A stretch of 64,000 nt of DNA from Arthrobacter sp. ERGS1:01 (lineage in GTDB: Bacteria > Actinomycetota > Actinomycetes > Actinomycetales > Micrococcaceae), in assembly GCF_001281315.1 (NCBI RefSeq), contig NZ_CP012479.1, positions 3,410,001 through 3,474,000 of the forward strand, written 5' to 3'. This document shows, piece by piece, positions 25,388 through 34,029 of this stretch. Position 1 is the stretch's first letter, and the number at the start of each line of letters is the position of its first letter. A program made the translations under genes and the position numbers. The notes beneath the pieces are model-generated. The model had not been told where the DNA came from. It saw only the letters and a program-made list of their open reading frames with translations, and searched no databases.

Positions 25388-26267
25388 ACCGGTCACCATG
25401 ATCGTGGCGCCCGACGACGTCGAGATCGCCGCCCGCTACCTCTCACCCGAGGTGCAGGTGAAGGTGGCACCGCTGGACGACGCCTGGATGCGCGACATTG
25501 GCCCCACCTTCGTCATGAAGGACGACGGCGGCGAGCCGCGCCTGGGTGCCGTGAACTGGGTATTCAACGGTTGGGGCGCCCAGGATTGGGCCACCTGGGG
25601 CAAGGACTCGCTCATTGGTGCAGCCGTTGGCGGATTCGCCGGCGTCGACGTCATCGATTCCCCCTTGGTCAATGAGGGTGGCGGCATCCAGGTGGACGGC
25701 GAGGGAACGGTCCTGGTCACCGAGACCGTGCAGCTGGATCCCTTCCGCAACCCGGGGATGTCCAAGGCGGAGGTGGAGGCCGAGCTGGCCCGCACCATCG
25801 GCGCCACCAAGGTGATTTGGCTGCCGCGCGGCCTGGCCCGGGACGCGGAACGCTTTGGCACCCGCGGCCACGTCGATATTGTGGCGGCGATCCCGAGCCC
25901 GGGCACGCTCCTGGTCCACCGGCAAAACAATCCGGCCCACCCCGACTTCGAGATCACCAAAACCATCATCGACTTCCTGGCAGGCGCCACCGACGCCGCC
26001 GGCCGGAACTGGACCATCATCGAGGTCCCCGCCCCTGAAGCCATTTCCGACGACGAGGGATTTGTCGATTACAGCTACATCAACCACCTGGTGGTCAACG
26101 GCGGCGTGATCGCCTGCAGCTTCGATGACCCCATGGATGACAAGGCCCTGCAAATCCTCGCCGACGCCTACCCGGGCCGCCGGGTGGTCAGCGTTGACGC
26201 CCGCGAACTCTTCGCCCGCGGCGGCGGCATCCACTGCATCACGCAGCAACAACCCCGGCTCCTCTAG
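25236..26267 (+). CDS. aguA: Agmatine deiminase
   Basis: Converts agmatine to N-carbamoylputrescine and ammonia, the step before the upstream amidase. It has 343 residues from an ATG at 25236. Family hallmarks: the opening MPAETAPQSRIWMAFP, substrate-contacting DDAWMRDIGPTFV, GHVDIVAAIPSPGTLLVH, and the catalytic cysteine Cys334 in GGGIHCITQQQP. The ATG overlaps a TGA in a neighbouring frame, which would be the amidase stop if the suspected frameshift were corrected, suggesting translational coupling. The permease follows 12 bases later. Confidence 0.93.
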   Translation: MGWVMPAETAPQSRIWMAFPPGGYALGDTEEEAHAARSCWAAVANAAVEFEPVTMIVAPDDVEIAARYLSPEVQVKVAPLDDAWMRDIGPTFVMKDDGGEPRLGAVNWVFNGWGAQDWATWGKDSLIGAAVGGFAGVDVIDSPLVNEGGGIQVDGEGTVLVTETVQLDPFRNPGMSKAEVEAELARTIGATKVIWLPRGLARDAERFGTRGHVDIVAAIPSPGTLLVHRQNNPAHPDFEITKTIIDFLAGATDAAGRNWTIIEVPAPEAISDDEGFVDYSYINHLVVNGGVIACSFDDPMDDKALQILADAYPGRRVVSVDARELFARGGGIHCITQQQPRLL

Positions 26268-26279
26268 AAAGGCTCTCCC

Positions 26280-27830
26280 ATGAGTCAGAACCGCACACTC
26301 ACCGCGCCCCCGGCCGGCCAGGGGACGACGACGTCCCCCGGCGGCAAGGGCCTGGCCGCCGGCCAGCTCGGCCTGCTGGCCGTCGTCGTCATCGGCATCT
26401 CCACCATCGCGCCGGCCTATGTGCTCACGAGTACGCTGGGCCCCACGGTCCAGGCCATCGGCACCCACCTGCCCGCCATCTTCATCGTCGGTTTCATCCC
26501 CATGTTCATGGTGGCGCTCGGCTACAAGGAACTCAACGCCGACTCCCCCGACAGCGGCACCACGTTCACCTGGGTGACGAAAGCGTTCGGCCCGTTCGTG
26601 GGCTGGATGGGCGGCTGGGGGCTGCTGGCCGCGAACATCATCGTGCTCTCCAACCTGGCCGGCGTGGCCGTGGACTTCTTCTATCTGTTCCTTTCGCAGC
26701 TGACCGGCCAGGGGTGGATTGCCGGGATCGCCGACAACAAGCCCGTCAACGTCCTGACCTGCCTGGTATTTGTGGCACTCGCCGTCTGGGTGTCCAGCCG
26801 CGGCGTGAAAACCACCAAGAGCGTGCAATACCTGCTGGTCGGCTTCCAGCTGGTGGTGCTCGCCTGGTTCGTGATCAGCGCGTTCTCCAAGATCTCCCAG
26901 GGCCACGCCCCCAGCGGGATCCCCTTCAACTGGGACTGGTTCAACCCGTTCAGCATTGGCAGTTTCTCCGCATTCGCGGCCGGGTTGTCGCTGTCCATCT
27001 TCTCCTTCTGGGGTTGGGACCTGTGCCTGACCATGAGCGAGGAAACCTCCAACTCGAAGAAGACCTCGGGGCTCGCCGCAACCATCGTGGCCGTCGCCAT
27101 CCTGGTCATCTACCTGCTGGGTTCGGTGGCAACCGTCATGTTCGCCGGCGTCGGGAACACCGGAATCGGCCTGACCAACCCGGCCATCGCCGAGAACGTC
27201 TTCACGGCCATCGCAAGCCCGGTCATGGGCCCGTTCGCGATCCTGTTGTCCCTGGCCGTGCTCTCCAGCTGCGGCGCCTCACTCCAATCCACGTTCGTCT
27301 CGCCGGCACGCGGCCTGCTGGCCATGGGCTACTACAAGGCCCTGCCGCAGCGATTTGCCAAGGTCAACCCGCGATTCCAGTCCCCCGTGTTCGCCACGGT
27401 GGTGGCGGGCGTTGTCTCCGCCGGCTTCTACGCCATGATGCGGTTCCTCAGCGATAACGTCCTCAACGACACCATCCAGGCGCTCGGCCTGATGATCTGC
27501 TTCTACTACGGGATCACGGCGCTGGCCTGCGTCTGGTACTTCCGGCACTCCTTGTTCAAGAGCGTGCGGAACTTCTTCTTCCGGCTCGTGTTCCCGCTGC
27601 TGGGCGGCATCGGCCTGAGCGTCGTGTTCCTGCAGACCGCGGTGGACAGCTGGAACCCTTCCTTTGGCAGCGGCTCGCAACTGTTCGGCGTCGGGCTGGT
27701 GTTCGTGATCGGCGTGGGCATCATCCTGCTCGGCCTGGTGGTCATGGCCGTGGTCTACAAGAAGATGCCCGGCTTCTTCCGGGGTGAAACGCTCAAGAAG
27801 GACACCCCCGCACTCGTGGTCCCGGAGTAG
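26280..27830 (+). CDS. APC-family permease, probable agmatine/polyamine importer
   Basis: A 516-residue membrane transporter of the amino acid-polyamine-organocation superfamily. It has about 12-14 hydrophobic segments starting at GQLGLLAVVVIGISTIAPAY, the conserved GYKELN and DSGTTFTWVTKAFGP loops, and GWDLCLTMSEETSNSKK in the middle. GAAAGG seven bases upstream supports the ATG. It is the third gene of the agu operon, which makes agmatine or putrescine the likely substrate; that assignment rests on context, not on sequence. A bidirectional terminator follows. Confidence 0.87.
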   Translation: MSQNRTLTAPPAGQGTTTSPGGKGLAAGQLGLLAVVVIGISTIAPAYVLTSTLGPTVQAIGTHLPAIFIVGFIPMFMVALGYKELNADSPDSGTTFTWVTKAFGPFVGWMGGWGLLAANIIVLSNLAGVAVDFFYLFLSQLTGQGWIAGIADNKPVNVLTCLVFVALAVWVSSRGVKTTKSVQYLLVGFQLVVLAWFVISAFSKISQGHAPSGIPFNWDWFNPFSIGSFSAFAAGLSLSIFSFWGWDLCLTMSEETSNSKKTSGLAATIVAVAILVIYLLGSVATVMFAGVGNTGIGLTNPAIAENVFTAIASPVMGPFAILLSLAVLSSCGASLQSTFVSPARGLLAMGYYKALPQRFAKVNPRFQSPVFATVVAGVVSAGFYAMMRFLSDNVLNDTIQALGLMICFYYGITALACVWYFRHSLFKSVRNFFFRLVFPLLGGIGLSVVFLQTAVDSWNPSFGSGSQLFGVGLVFVIGVGIILLGLVVMAVVYKKMPGFFRGETLKKDTPALVVPE

Positions 27831-27852
27831 CCTGACCTTCCGCCCGGGAAGC

Positions 27853-27889
27853 AAAAAGTACGGCCCGCCTGAGCGGGCCGTACTTTTTT
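27853..27889. terminator. Bidirectional terminator between permease and fprA copy 2
   Basis: Arms 27853-27868 and 27873-27888 pair perfectly (A-run, GTACGGCCCGC, then its complement and a T-run) around a four-base loop. A-tract and T-tract flanks make it work for both converging genes. Confidence 0.9.
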
Positions 27890-27907
27890 GCGCCTTGTGC
27901 TGCGCTG

Positions 27908-29386
27908 TTAGCGCAGGACTCCGGCGCTGCGGGAAACGCTGACCATTTCCTCGCGGGAAACCACCTTGACGCGCTCACGGGCCACGGGGCCCGCCTCGGT
28001 GGCCGCCGCGCCCAGCGCCTTTTCATGGGCGTCCAGCTCGTTCCAGCCCTCCCAGGACGTGAATTCCACGCCGCGGGATTCCAGCAGTGCGCCAATGGCG
28101 TCGGCTGCGGGCACGACGGCGGCGGGCAGTTCCGTGCGGTCGGCCAGCAGGTGCGTGATGGTTTCCAGGGCGTCGCCCTTGGTGTGGCCGATCAGGCCCA
28201 CGGGTCCGCGCTTGATCCAGCCCGTCGCGTACACGCCGGGCACCTGGGTGCCGTCGGCGCCCAGCACGCGGCCGCCGTCGTTCGTGACGACGCCGCGGCG
28301 GTGGTCAAAGTCGACATCCGGCAGGGCCGAGCCGAAGTAGCCCACGGAACGGTAGACGGCCTGGACGGGGTAGTCGATGAATTCGCCGGTGCCGCGGGCG
28401 TTGCCGGTGCCGTCGAGTTCGTTGCGCTCAAACTTGATGCCCGTGACCTTGCCATCCTCGCCGGTGATTTCCACGGGGTTGTGCAGGAAGTGCAGGTGCA
28501 GGCGGCGCGAGGCTCCCGTGGTGGGATCGGCGGCGTCGTCGTCCTGCTCCACGAGCCAGTTGGTCAGCGTGCCCACCATGGTCTTGATCTGGTTGTTGGT
28601 CTTGACGGCCTCGTCGGAGGCGTCGTCGAAGTCGAAGTCCTCCTCGTACAGGACGATGTCCACGTCGCGGGAGTGGCTGAGTTCGCGCAATTCCAGCGGG
28701 GTGAACTTCACCTGGGCCGGGCCGCGGCGGCCAAAGATGTGCACGTCCGTTACCGGAGATTCCTTGAGCCCGGCGTAGACGTTGTCCGGGATCTCGGTGA
28801 CGAGCAAATCGTCGGCGTGCTTGGACAGCACGCGGGCCACGTCCAGGGCCACGTTGCCGTTGCCGATCACCGCGATTTCCTTGGCCGTCAGCGGCCACTC
28901 GCGGGGGACATCCGGGTGTCCGTCGTACCAGGACACGAAGTCAGCGCCGCCGTAGGAACCGTCGAGCTCGATGCCCGGGATGTTCAGGTCCGCGTCCTTG
29001 ATGGCACCCGTCGCGAAAATGACGGCGTCGTAGTGGGTCTGCAGGTCCTCAAGGGAAAGGTCGGTGCCGTAGTCCACGTTGCCGAAGAAGCGGATGTCGC
29101 CACGGTCCAACACCTTGTGGAGGGCGTTCACGATGCCCTTGATGCGCGGGTGGTCGGGGGCCACGCCGTAACGGATCAAGCCGTACGGGGCGGGGTAGCG
29201 GTCAAAGAGGTCGATGCCCAGGACCAGCCCGTCGCGCACTTCCTCGCTCTTGGTCAGCATGTCCGCGGCGTAGACGCCGGCCGGGCCGGAACCGATGATG
29301 GCAATGCGCAGGGGGCGTTCCGCGGTGCCTCGGGCGGCGGTGCTCTCGACGGACTCAGGGGTGTTTGCTGACACGGCTGTGCTCAT
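27908..29386 (-). CDS. fprA: FprA-type ferredoxin-NADP+ reductase, copy 2
   Basis: A 492-residue FAD enzyme moving electrons between NADPH and ferredoxin. Same motifs as copy 1: IGSGPAGVYAADML, YGLIRYGVAPDHP, VIGNGNVALDVARVL, GYFGSALPDVDFD and GWIKRGPVGLIGHTKGDA. The start is the ATG at 29386 (MSTAVSANTPESV); the frame continues upstream only as a chance opening across the siroheme synthase gene. It lies 38 bases downstream of that gene on the same strand. Because siroheme-dependent sulfite reductase in this region takes electrons from ferredoxin, this copy probably serves sulfate assimilation. Long stretches are identical at DNA level to copy 1. Confidence 0.92.
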   Translation of the reverse strand: MSTAVSANTPESVESTAARGTAERPLRIAIIGSGPAGVYAADMLTKSEEVRDGLVLGIDLFDRYPAPYGLIRYGVAPDHPRIKGIVNALHKVLDRGDIRFFGNVDYGTDLSLEDLQTHYDAVIFATGAIKDADLNIPGIELDGSYGGADFVSWYDGHPDVPREWPLTAKEIAVIGNGNVALDVARVLSKHADDLLVTEIPDNVYAGLKESPVTDVHIFGRRGPAQVKFTPLELRELSHSRDVDIVLYEEDFDFDDASDEAVKTNNQIKTMVGTLTNWLVEQDDDAADPTTGASRRLHLHFLHNPVEITGEDGKVTGIKFERNELDGTGNARGTGEFIDYPVQAVYRSVGYFGSALPDVDFDHRRGVVTNDGGRVLGADGTQVPGVYATGWIKRGPVGLIGHTKGDALETITHLLADRTELPAAVVPAADAIGALLESRGVEFTSWEGWNELDAHEKALGAAATEAGPVARERVKVVSREEMVSVSRSAGVLR

Positions 29387-29424
29387 TTCTTTGCGTAATA
29401 AGGAAAAAGGTCTATGTGCTAATT

Positions 29425-30696
29425 CTAGGAGATGCTGCGCAGGGTTTCCCGCGTGCCGTAATTGGCGGTGGCCAGTTCCGGCGGTGCCAGCGGGCTCACC
29501 CGCACCACGTCGCCGACGACGACGACCGCCGGGTTGCGCACCCGGGCCGCCTGGGCCTGGGCGACGATGGTGCCCAGCGTGCCGATCGTGACGCGCTGGT
29601 CCGCACCGTAGCCGTTCTCGATGATGGCCACGGGGCAGTCCGCGCCGCGGCCGGCGGCCTCGAGGATGGGCATGGAACGGTTGAGCGTCCCCACGCCCAT
29701 GAGGAGCACCACGGTGTGGTCGCTGCCGGCGGGCACGGCGTCGAGCTCCTCGTGTCCGCTGATCATGGTGAAGGCCTTGGCCAGTCCGCGGTGCGTGACG
29801 GGGATGCCGGCGGCTGCCGGAACGCTGACGGCACTGGTCACGCCGGGAACCACCTCGACGTCCACGCCGTTTTCGCGGCAGGCGATGGCTTCCTCGCCCC
29901 CGCGGCCCAAAACATAGGGGTCCCCGCCCTTCAGGCGCACCACGCGGTTGCCCGCTTGGGCCTCGCGGACCAGGATCTCGTTGATCTCGGATTGCGGCAC
30001 GGGATGGTGGCCCGGCGTCTTGCCCACTTCGATGATCTTGACGTCCTCGCCCAGGCCAGCCAGGAGCCCGCGCGGGCCAAGTCGGTCGGCAACCACGACG
30101 TCGGCCTCGGCCAGCAGCCGCCGGCCGCGCACCGTGATGAGGTCCTCGGCACCCGGTCCGCCACCGACCAGGGCAACCCGGCCGCGCCGGCCTTCCGCCT
30201 GTGGGCCCCGGTCCTGGCCCTTCCGGAAGCGGCGCAGCGGCAGTTCGCCGGTTTCCAGCGAGGCGGCAACGGCGTTGCGGATGGCCACGGCGCGCCGCGG
30301 GTCCCCTCCGGCATTGACGGCGATCGTGACGTCTTCGAATGTGGCGACGGCGGGGGTCCAGGCTGCGGACTCGGCGGCGTCGGAATGGTTGACGCACCAG
30401 ACGCGCTGTGCCTCGGCGTCGGCCGCCACCCGGGCATCGACATCGGAGTCGCCGCTGGCCGCTACGGCGAACCAGGCGTGGTCCATGTCGGTGCTGCGGT
30501 ACTCGCGCTCCTGCCAGCTGAGCAGGGCAACAAGATCGCGGGCGGAGTCCTCAAGCACGGGGGCCACCAGCGTGACCTGCGCGCCGGCGTCGAGCAATGC
30601 CCTGGCGCGACGGGCCGCCACCTTGCCGCCGCCCACCACCAGGGCGGGGCGGCCAAGGAGCCGCAGTGTTGTGGGGAAAAGATCAGCTATTGCCAT
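29425..30696 (-). CDS. cobA: Siroheme synthase: precorrin-2 dehydrogenase/uroporphyrinogen-III C-methyltransferase fusion
   Basis: Bifunctional 423-residue CysG-like enzyme. Residues 1-~160 are the NAD-dependent precorrin-2 dehydrogenase-like part (VVGGGKVAARRARALLDAGA). Residues ~175-423 are the SAM-dependent methyltransferase (VALVGGGPGAEDLITVRG, VRLKGGDPYVLGRGGEE, PVTHRGLAKAFTMISGH). Together they take uroporphyrinogen III to precorrin-2 and sirohydrochlorin; the iron insertion may be done by the chelatase at 41724-42437. Siroheme is the cofactor of the sulfite reductase at 38544-40307. AAGG seven bases before the ATG supports the start. Confidence 0.92.
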   Translation of the reverse strand: MAIADLFPTTLRLLGRPALVVGGGKVAARRARALLDAGAQVTLVAPVLEDSARDLVALLSWQEREYRSTDMDHAWFAVAASGDSDVDARVAADAEAQRVWCVNHSDAAESAAWTPAVATFEDVTIAVNAGGDPRRAVAIRNAVAASLETGELPLRRFRKGQDRGPQAEGRRGRVALVGGGPGAEDLITVRGRRLLAEADVVVADRLGPRGLLAGLGEDVKIIEVGKTPGHHPVPQSEINEILVREAQAGNRVVRLKGGDPYVLGRGGEEAIACRENGVDVEVVPGVTSAVSVPAAAGIPVTHRGLAKAFTMISGHEELDAVPAGSDHTVVLLMGVGTLNRSMPILEAAGRGADCPVAIIENGYGADQRVTIGTLGTIVAQAQAARVRNPAVVVVGDVVRVSPLAPPELATANYGTRETLRSIS

Positions 30697-30793
30697 GGAT
30701 TGACCTTAGGGAAGATGACGGGGGCCGCTCAATAAAGACGAAACACCAGTTCACGCGGCGTCACGCAAGGAAACATTCGGTGGCGCGCGAAAG

Positions 30794-30933
30794 GTCTCGA
30801 CAGGCTCGACCACCGTTGCGCCAGCTCGACCACCGTTGATCGAGCTTGCCGTCCGTTGATCGAGCTTGCCGTCCGTTGATCGAGCTTGCCGTCCGTTGAT
30901 CGAGCTTGCTGTCCTTTGATCGATCTTGTCGAG
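30794..30933. repeat. Dispersed 'VEPVET' repeat cluster with 20-bp tandem array
   Basis: Intergenic. It begins with a copy of the dispersed repeat (GGTCTCGACAGGCTCGACCA), then a partial copy. Then come four 20-bp units (30841-30860, 30861-30880, 30881-30900 and 30901-30920; consensus CGAGCTTGCCGTCCGTTGAT) and a partial fifth. The first three tandem units are identical. It lies between the siroheme synthase and the ABC permease; related sequence occurs at seven or so other places in the window. Confidence 0.85.
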
Positions 30934-30941
30934 ATCCGGCG

Positions 30942-31838
30942 TCAGCGGGTGCTGCCGGCGAGCAGACCCCGGCCGCGCAGCAGGCGCTTTTCCACGGGCG
31001 CGAACACGAGCAGTTCCACGGCGATCCCCACGAACAGGATGGTCAGGATCGCGGACATGACGATGCCCATGTCGGCGAGTTGGCGCCCTTGTTCGAGCAG
31101 GGAACCCAGGCCGAAACCGAGGGTGCCGCCCATGGCGATGATCTCGGCCGCCATGAGGGAGCGCCAGGAAAACGCCCAGCCTTGTTTCAGCCCGGCCACG
31201 TAGCCCGGCAGGGCGGCGGGCAGCACCACGTGGACGGCCATTTCCCAGCGGGAGGCGCCCAGCACGTGGCCAACGCGGCGGTACTGCGGCGGGATCTGGT
31301 CCACGCCGGCGATGAGGCCGTTGATGATGGAGGGGATGGCGCCCATGAGCACCACGAAGTAGACGGTGGCGTCGGTGAGGCCGAACCAGATGATGGCGGC
31401 CGGCACCCAGGCGACGGACGGGAGCACCTGGAGCCCGGAGATGAGGGGGCCGAACGCGCGGCGCAGCACCTTGACCTGGGACAGCAGCAGCCCGATCGGG
31501 GTGGCCACGATGACGCTGATGGCGAAGCCGATGACGCCGCGCTGCAGCGAGGTGCCCACGGCCTGCTGGACTGTGCCGTCGCTCCACAGCGAACCCAGCG
31601 AGCCCAGGACGTCGAGCGGTCCGGGCACCAGGTCGCGGCGGCGCAGGCCCAGGGAGACATAGAACTGCCAGGCCAGCAGCAGCACCACGAACGCGGCCAC
31701 GGGCAGCAGCACGCGGGAGTAGTCAAAGCGCCGGCGTTCCTGGAGGTCCGATTGCAGGGAATCGAGCCCGGCTTCCAGGGAGCGGATCTCTTCGGGGCTG
31801 CCGCTTTTCAGCGCCGGGGCGGTCACGGTCTCAGGCAT
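30942..31838 (-). CDS. ABC transporter permease, sulfonate/taurine/nitrate type
   Basis: A 298-residue membrane subunit of a SsuC/TauC-like importer. A ~50-residue cytoplasmic N-terminus is followed by six hydrophobic segments and the EAA loop (LGASRWEMAVHVVLPAALPG), which docks the ATPase. It overlaps the ATPase gene by eight bases, so translation is coupled. Position among sulfur assimilation genes favours sulfonate or another sulfur compound as cargo, but related systems move nitrate, cyanate or pyrimidine precursors. Confidence 0.87.
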   Translation of the reverse strand: MPETVTAPALKSGSPEEIRSLEAGLDSLQSDLQERRRFDYSRVLLPVAAFVVLLLAWQFYVSLGLRRRDLVPGPLDVLGSLGSLWSDGTVQQAVGTSLQRGVIGFAISVIVATPIGLLLSQVKVLRRAFGPLISGLQVLPSVAWVPAAIIWFGLTDATVYFVVLMGAIPSIINGLIAGVDQIPPQYRRVGHVLGASRWEMAVHVVLPAALPGYVAGLKQGWAFSWRSLMAAEIIAMGGTLGFGLGSLLEQGRQLADMGIVMSAILTILFVGIAVELLVFAPVEKRLLRGRGLLAGSTR

Positions 31839-32634
31839 GTTTGCGGATCTCCTCGCGCAATCGGGTGGTGATGACGGCCGTCAGCTCGCCGGCCGCGGAG
31901 GCGTCGGTGCGGTGCGCGTCCGAGACGTCCCACTCCGCCACGACCCGCCCGGGCCGGGACGAAAGCAGCAGCACGCGCTGGCCCAGCCGCACGGCCTCGC
32001 GCACATTGTGGGTCACGAAGATGATGGTGCGGCCGGTTTCCTTCCACACCCGTTCCAGCTCGTCGTGCAGCAGGTCGCGGGTGATGGCGTCCAGGGCCGC
32101 GAAGGGCTCGTCCATGAGCAGCAGCTGCCGATCCTGAGCGAGCGACCTCGCCAGGGCAACGCGCTGGCGCATGCCGCCGGAAAGCTCGTGCGGACGCTTG
32201 TCGGCGGAATGGCCCAGCCGCACCAGCTCCAGCAGTTCATTGGCCCGGGCGCGCCGGTCGGCCTTGCCCACGCCGCGCAGCTTGAGCGCCAGTTCGATGT
32301 TGCCGCGGGCGCTGAGCCAGGGGAACAGCGCCGAGTCCTGGAACATGAACGCGGCGCCGTCCGCCGGCACCTCGAGGGCGCCGGCGGACGGGGTGTCGAG
32401 CCCGGCAATGATGTTCAGCAGCGAGGACTTCCCACAGCCCGAGGCCCCCAGCAGGGCCACGAACTCGCCCTGCCCCACCGTGGCGCTGACGTCCTCCAGC
32501 ACGGGGGCGCCGGCGCCAAAGCGCTTGCCCACGTTCTCAAGGACGACGGCGGGTGACCCGCCGGCGCTGCCGGCCGGGCCGGCGTCGTGGTTCAGTTCAA
32601 CGGCGGGCTGGGCGCCCGTGGCAAGCTGCGTCAT
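31831..32634 (-). CDS. ABC transporter ATP-binding protein, sulfonate/taurine/nitrate type
   Basis: A 267-residue ATPase of the SsuB/TauB class. Walker A is LLGASGCGKSS, the Q-loop MFQDSALFPWL, the signature LSGGMRQRVALARSL, Walker B LLLMDEPFAALD, and the switch histidine is in FVTHNVREAVRLG, which is characteristic of this subfamily. The start overlaps the binding-protein stop by four bases (ATGA), and the 3' end overlaps the permease start. Confidence 0.92.
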   Translation of the reverse strand: MTQLATGAQPAVELNHDAGPAGSAGGSPAVVLENVGKRFGAGAPVLEDVSATVGQGEFVALLGASGCGKSSLLNIIAGLDTPSAGALEVPADGAAFMFQDSALFPWLSARGNIELALKLRGVGKADRRARANELLELVRLGHSADKRPHELSGGMRQRVALARSLAQDRQLLLMDEPFAALDAITRDLLHDELERVWKETGRTIIFVTHNVREAVRLGQRVLLLSSRPGRVVAEWDVSDAHRTDASAAGELTAVITTRLREEIRKHA

Positions 32635-33788
32635 TCCGTGCCCAATCCCGCGGCCGAGACCGGTGCCTGCCCGGCGGTCTTGAGCGTCGCGTTCAGGGGG
32701 GCGAGGTCGAAGAGCCCGGAGATGTCGGCCTGCTTGGTGACTCCCGCCGTGACGCCGTGCTTGAGCAGTTCCGGGAACGTGGAGGCCAGCGGGTCCGCCG
32801 TGAAGGAAAGCTCGCTCAGCGAGCGGTCAATGACGTTTTCCGGCAGCGGCTTGCCGGCGTCCTTGGTCAGCCCGGCGTTGATGACCGTGGCGGCCTGGTC
32901 CTTGTTCTTGTTGAGCCAGTCGATGGAGTCCACATTGCCCTTGAGCAGGTCCTTGACGGTTTGCGGGTGGGCGTCCAGGTAGGACTTGTTCACAATGAGC
33001 ACCGTGGTGCTGAACTGCCCCTTGGCCCACAGGTCCGCCTCGTTGACCAGCACCTTGGCGCCGGCCTGGAGCACCAGGCGCGAGGCCCAGGGCTCGGGCA
33101 GCCAGGCGCCGTCGAGCTTGCCGTCCTGGAAGAGTTTGAGGGTTTGGGCGTTGTCGGTGGGGTTGATGGTGACGTCGCCGCCGCCGTCGGGCGTCGTCTT
33201 GAAGCCCTGCCCGGCCAGCCAGGAACGCAGGGCAACGTCCTGGGTGCCGCCAAGTTGCGGGGTGGCCAGGACCTTTCCGCGCAGCTGGGCGGCCGAGGTG
33301 ATGGACGGCTTGACCACCAGCTGGGCCCCGCCGCTGGTGGCCCCGGCGATGATCCGGATGGAGGCGCCGTGGCTCTTGACGTAGGAGTTGATGGCCGGAT
33401 TGGGACCCACGTAGGCGGCGTCGATGGCACCGGCGTTGAGCGCCTCGATGGCCGACGGGCCGGCGTTGAAGGTCTGCGTGGACAACTTCGTGGCGCCCAG
33501 GTCCTTGGCGAAGATGCCCTCCTGCAGGCCGGCGATCGCGGGGGCGTGGGTGACGTTCGGGAAGTAGCCGAGCTTGAGCGTGGCGGCCTGGGTGGGTGCC
33601 GGGGCGGCAGCGTCGTTGTTGTTGCTCGCGGTTACGGAGGCGACGGCGGCGCCGGCTCCGATCAGGACGACGAGACCGGCGACGGCGACGATTTCGATGG
33701 TGCGCAGCTTGCGCTTGGGCTTTTCACCGGCCACGATCCGGGTGGTTTTCAAATTCTGCGACTCGGGGTTTTGCGGGTTTTTCGACAT
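32631..33788 (-). CDS. ABC transporter substrate-binding protein, sulfonate/taurine-like
   Basis: A 385-residue binding protein of the SsuA/TauA/NMT1 fold: LKLGYFPNVTHAPAI, FNAGPSAIEALNAGAIDAAYVG, LRGKVLATPQLGGTQDVALRS, DGAWLPEPWASRLV. The N-terminus has a ~40-residue charged leader and then one hydrophobic segment (IEIVAVAGLVVLIGAGAAVAS) with no lipobox cysteine, so it is probably anchored by an uncleaved signal. First gene of the three-gene transporter operon; the 241 bases upstream hold no recognised motif. Confidence 0.9.
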   Translation of the reverse strand: MSKNPQNPESQNLKTTRIVAGEKPKRKLRTIEIVAVAGLVVLIGAGAAVASVTASNNNDAAAPAPTQAATLKLGYFPNVTHAPAIAGLQEGIFAKDLGATKLSTQTFNAGPSAIEALNAGAIDAAYVGPNPAINSYVKSHGASIRIIAGATSGGAQLVVKPSITSAAQLRGKVLATPQLGGTQDVALRSWLAGQGFKTTPDGGGDVTINPTDNAQTLKLFQDGKLDGAWLPEPWASRLVLQAGAKVLVNEADLWAKGQFSTTVLIVNKSYLDAHPQTVKDLLKGNVDSIDWLNKNKDQAATVINAGLTKDAGKPLPENVIDRSLSELSFTADPLASTFPELLKHGVTAGVTKQADISGLFDLAPLNATLKTAGQAPVSAAGLGTE

Positions 33789-34029
33789 GGCGGAAGGGTC
33801 CTTCGGGGGTGATGAGCGGGAGGGCGGTTGCGACTACTGCGGGCAACATCGCGGCATGGACATCCCCGTTCGGGGTGTGCGCTGGCGCCTCATCATGGGC
33901 CGGGCCGGGATTCCGGCGGGCTCTGCCAAAGTGGTCATGGGTCAACGGTAAGGAAACCCCGTGGACGCATTCAACGATCCTGACACCCGGGGTCACGCGG
34001 GTTCATGCGGCGTCACATAGGGCGCGGTT

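Noticed and set aside
29387-30397. Upstream extension of fprA copy 2 by over 330 residues
   Set aside because: The extension is out-of-frame reading of the siroheme synthase gene; the real start is the ATG at 29386 before the FAD motif.
30841-30933. Possible CRISPR array
   Set aside because: The 20-bp units abut directly with no spacers and no cas genes are present.
33789-34029. Riboswitch upstream of the sulfonate-type binding protein
   Set aside because: No conserved riboswitch core could be recognised by eye in these 241 bases; nothing is reported there.
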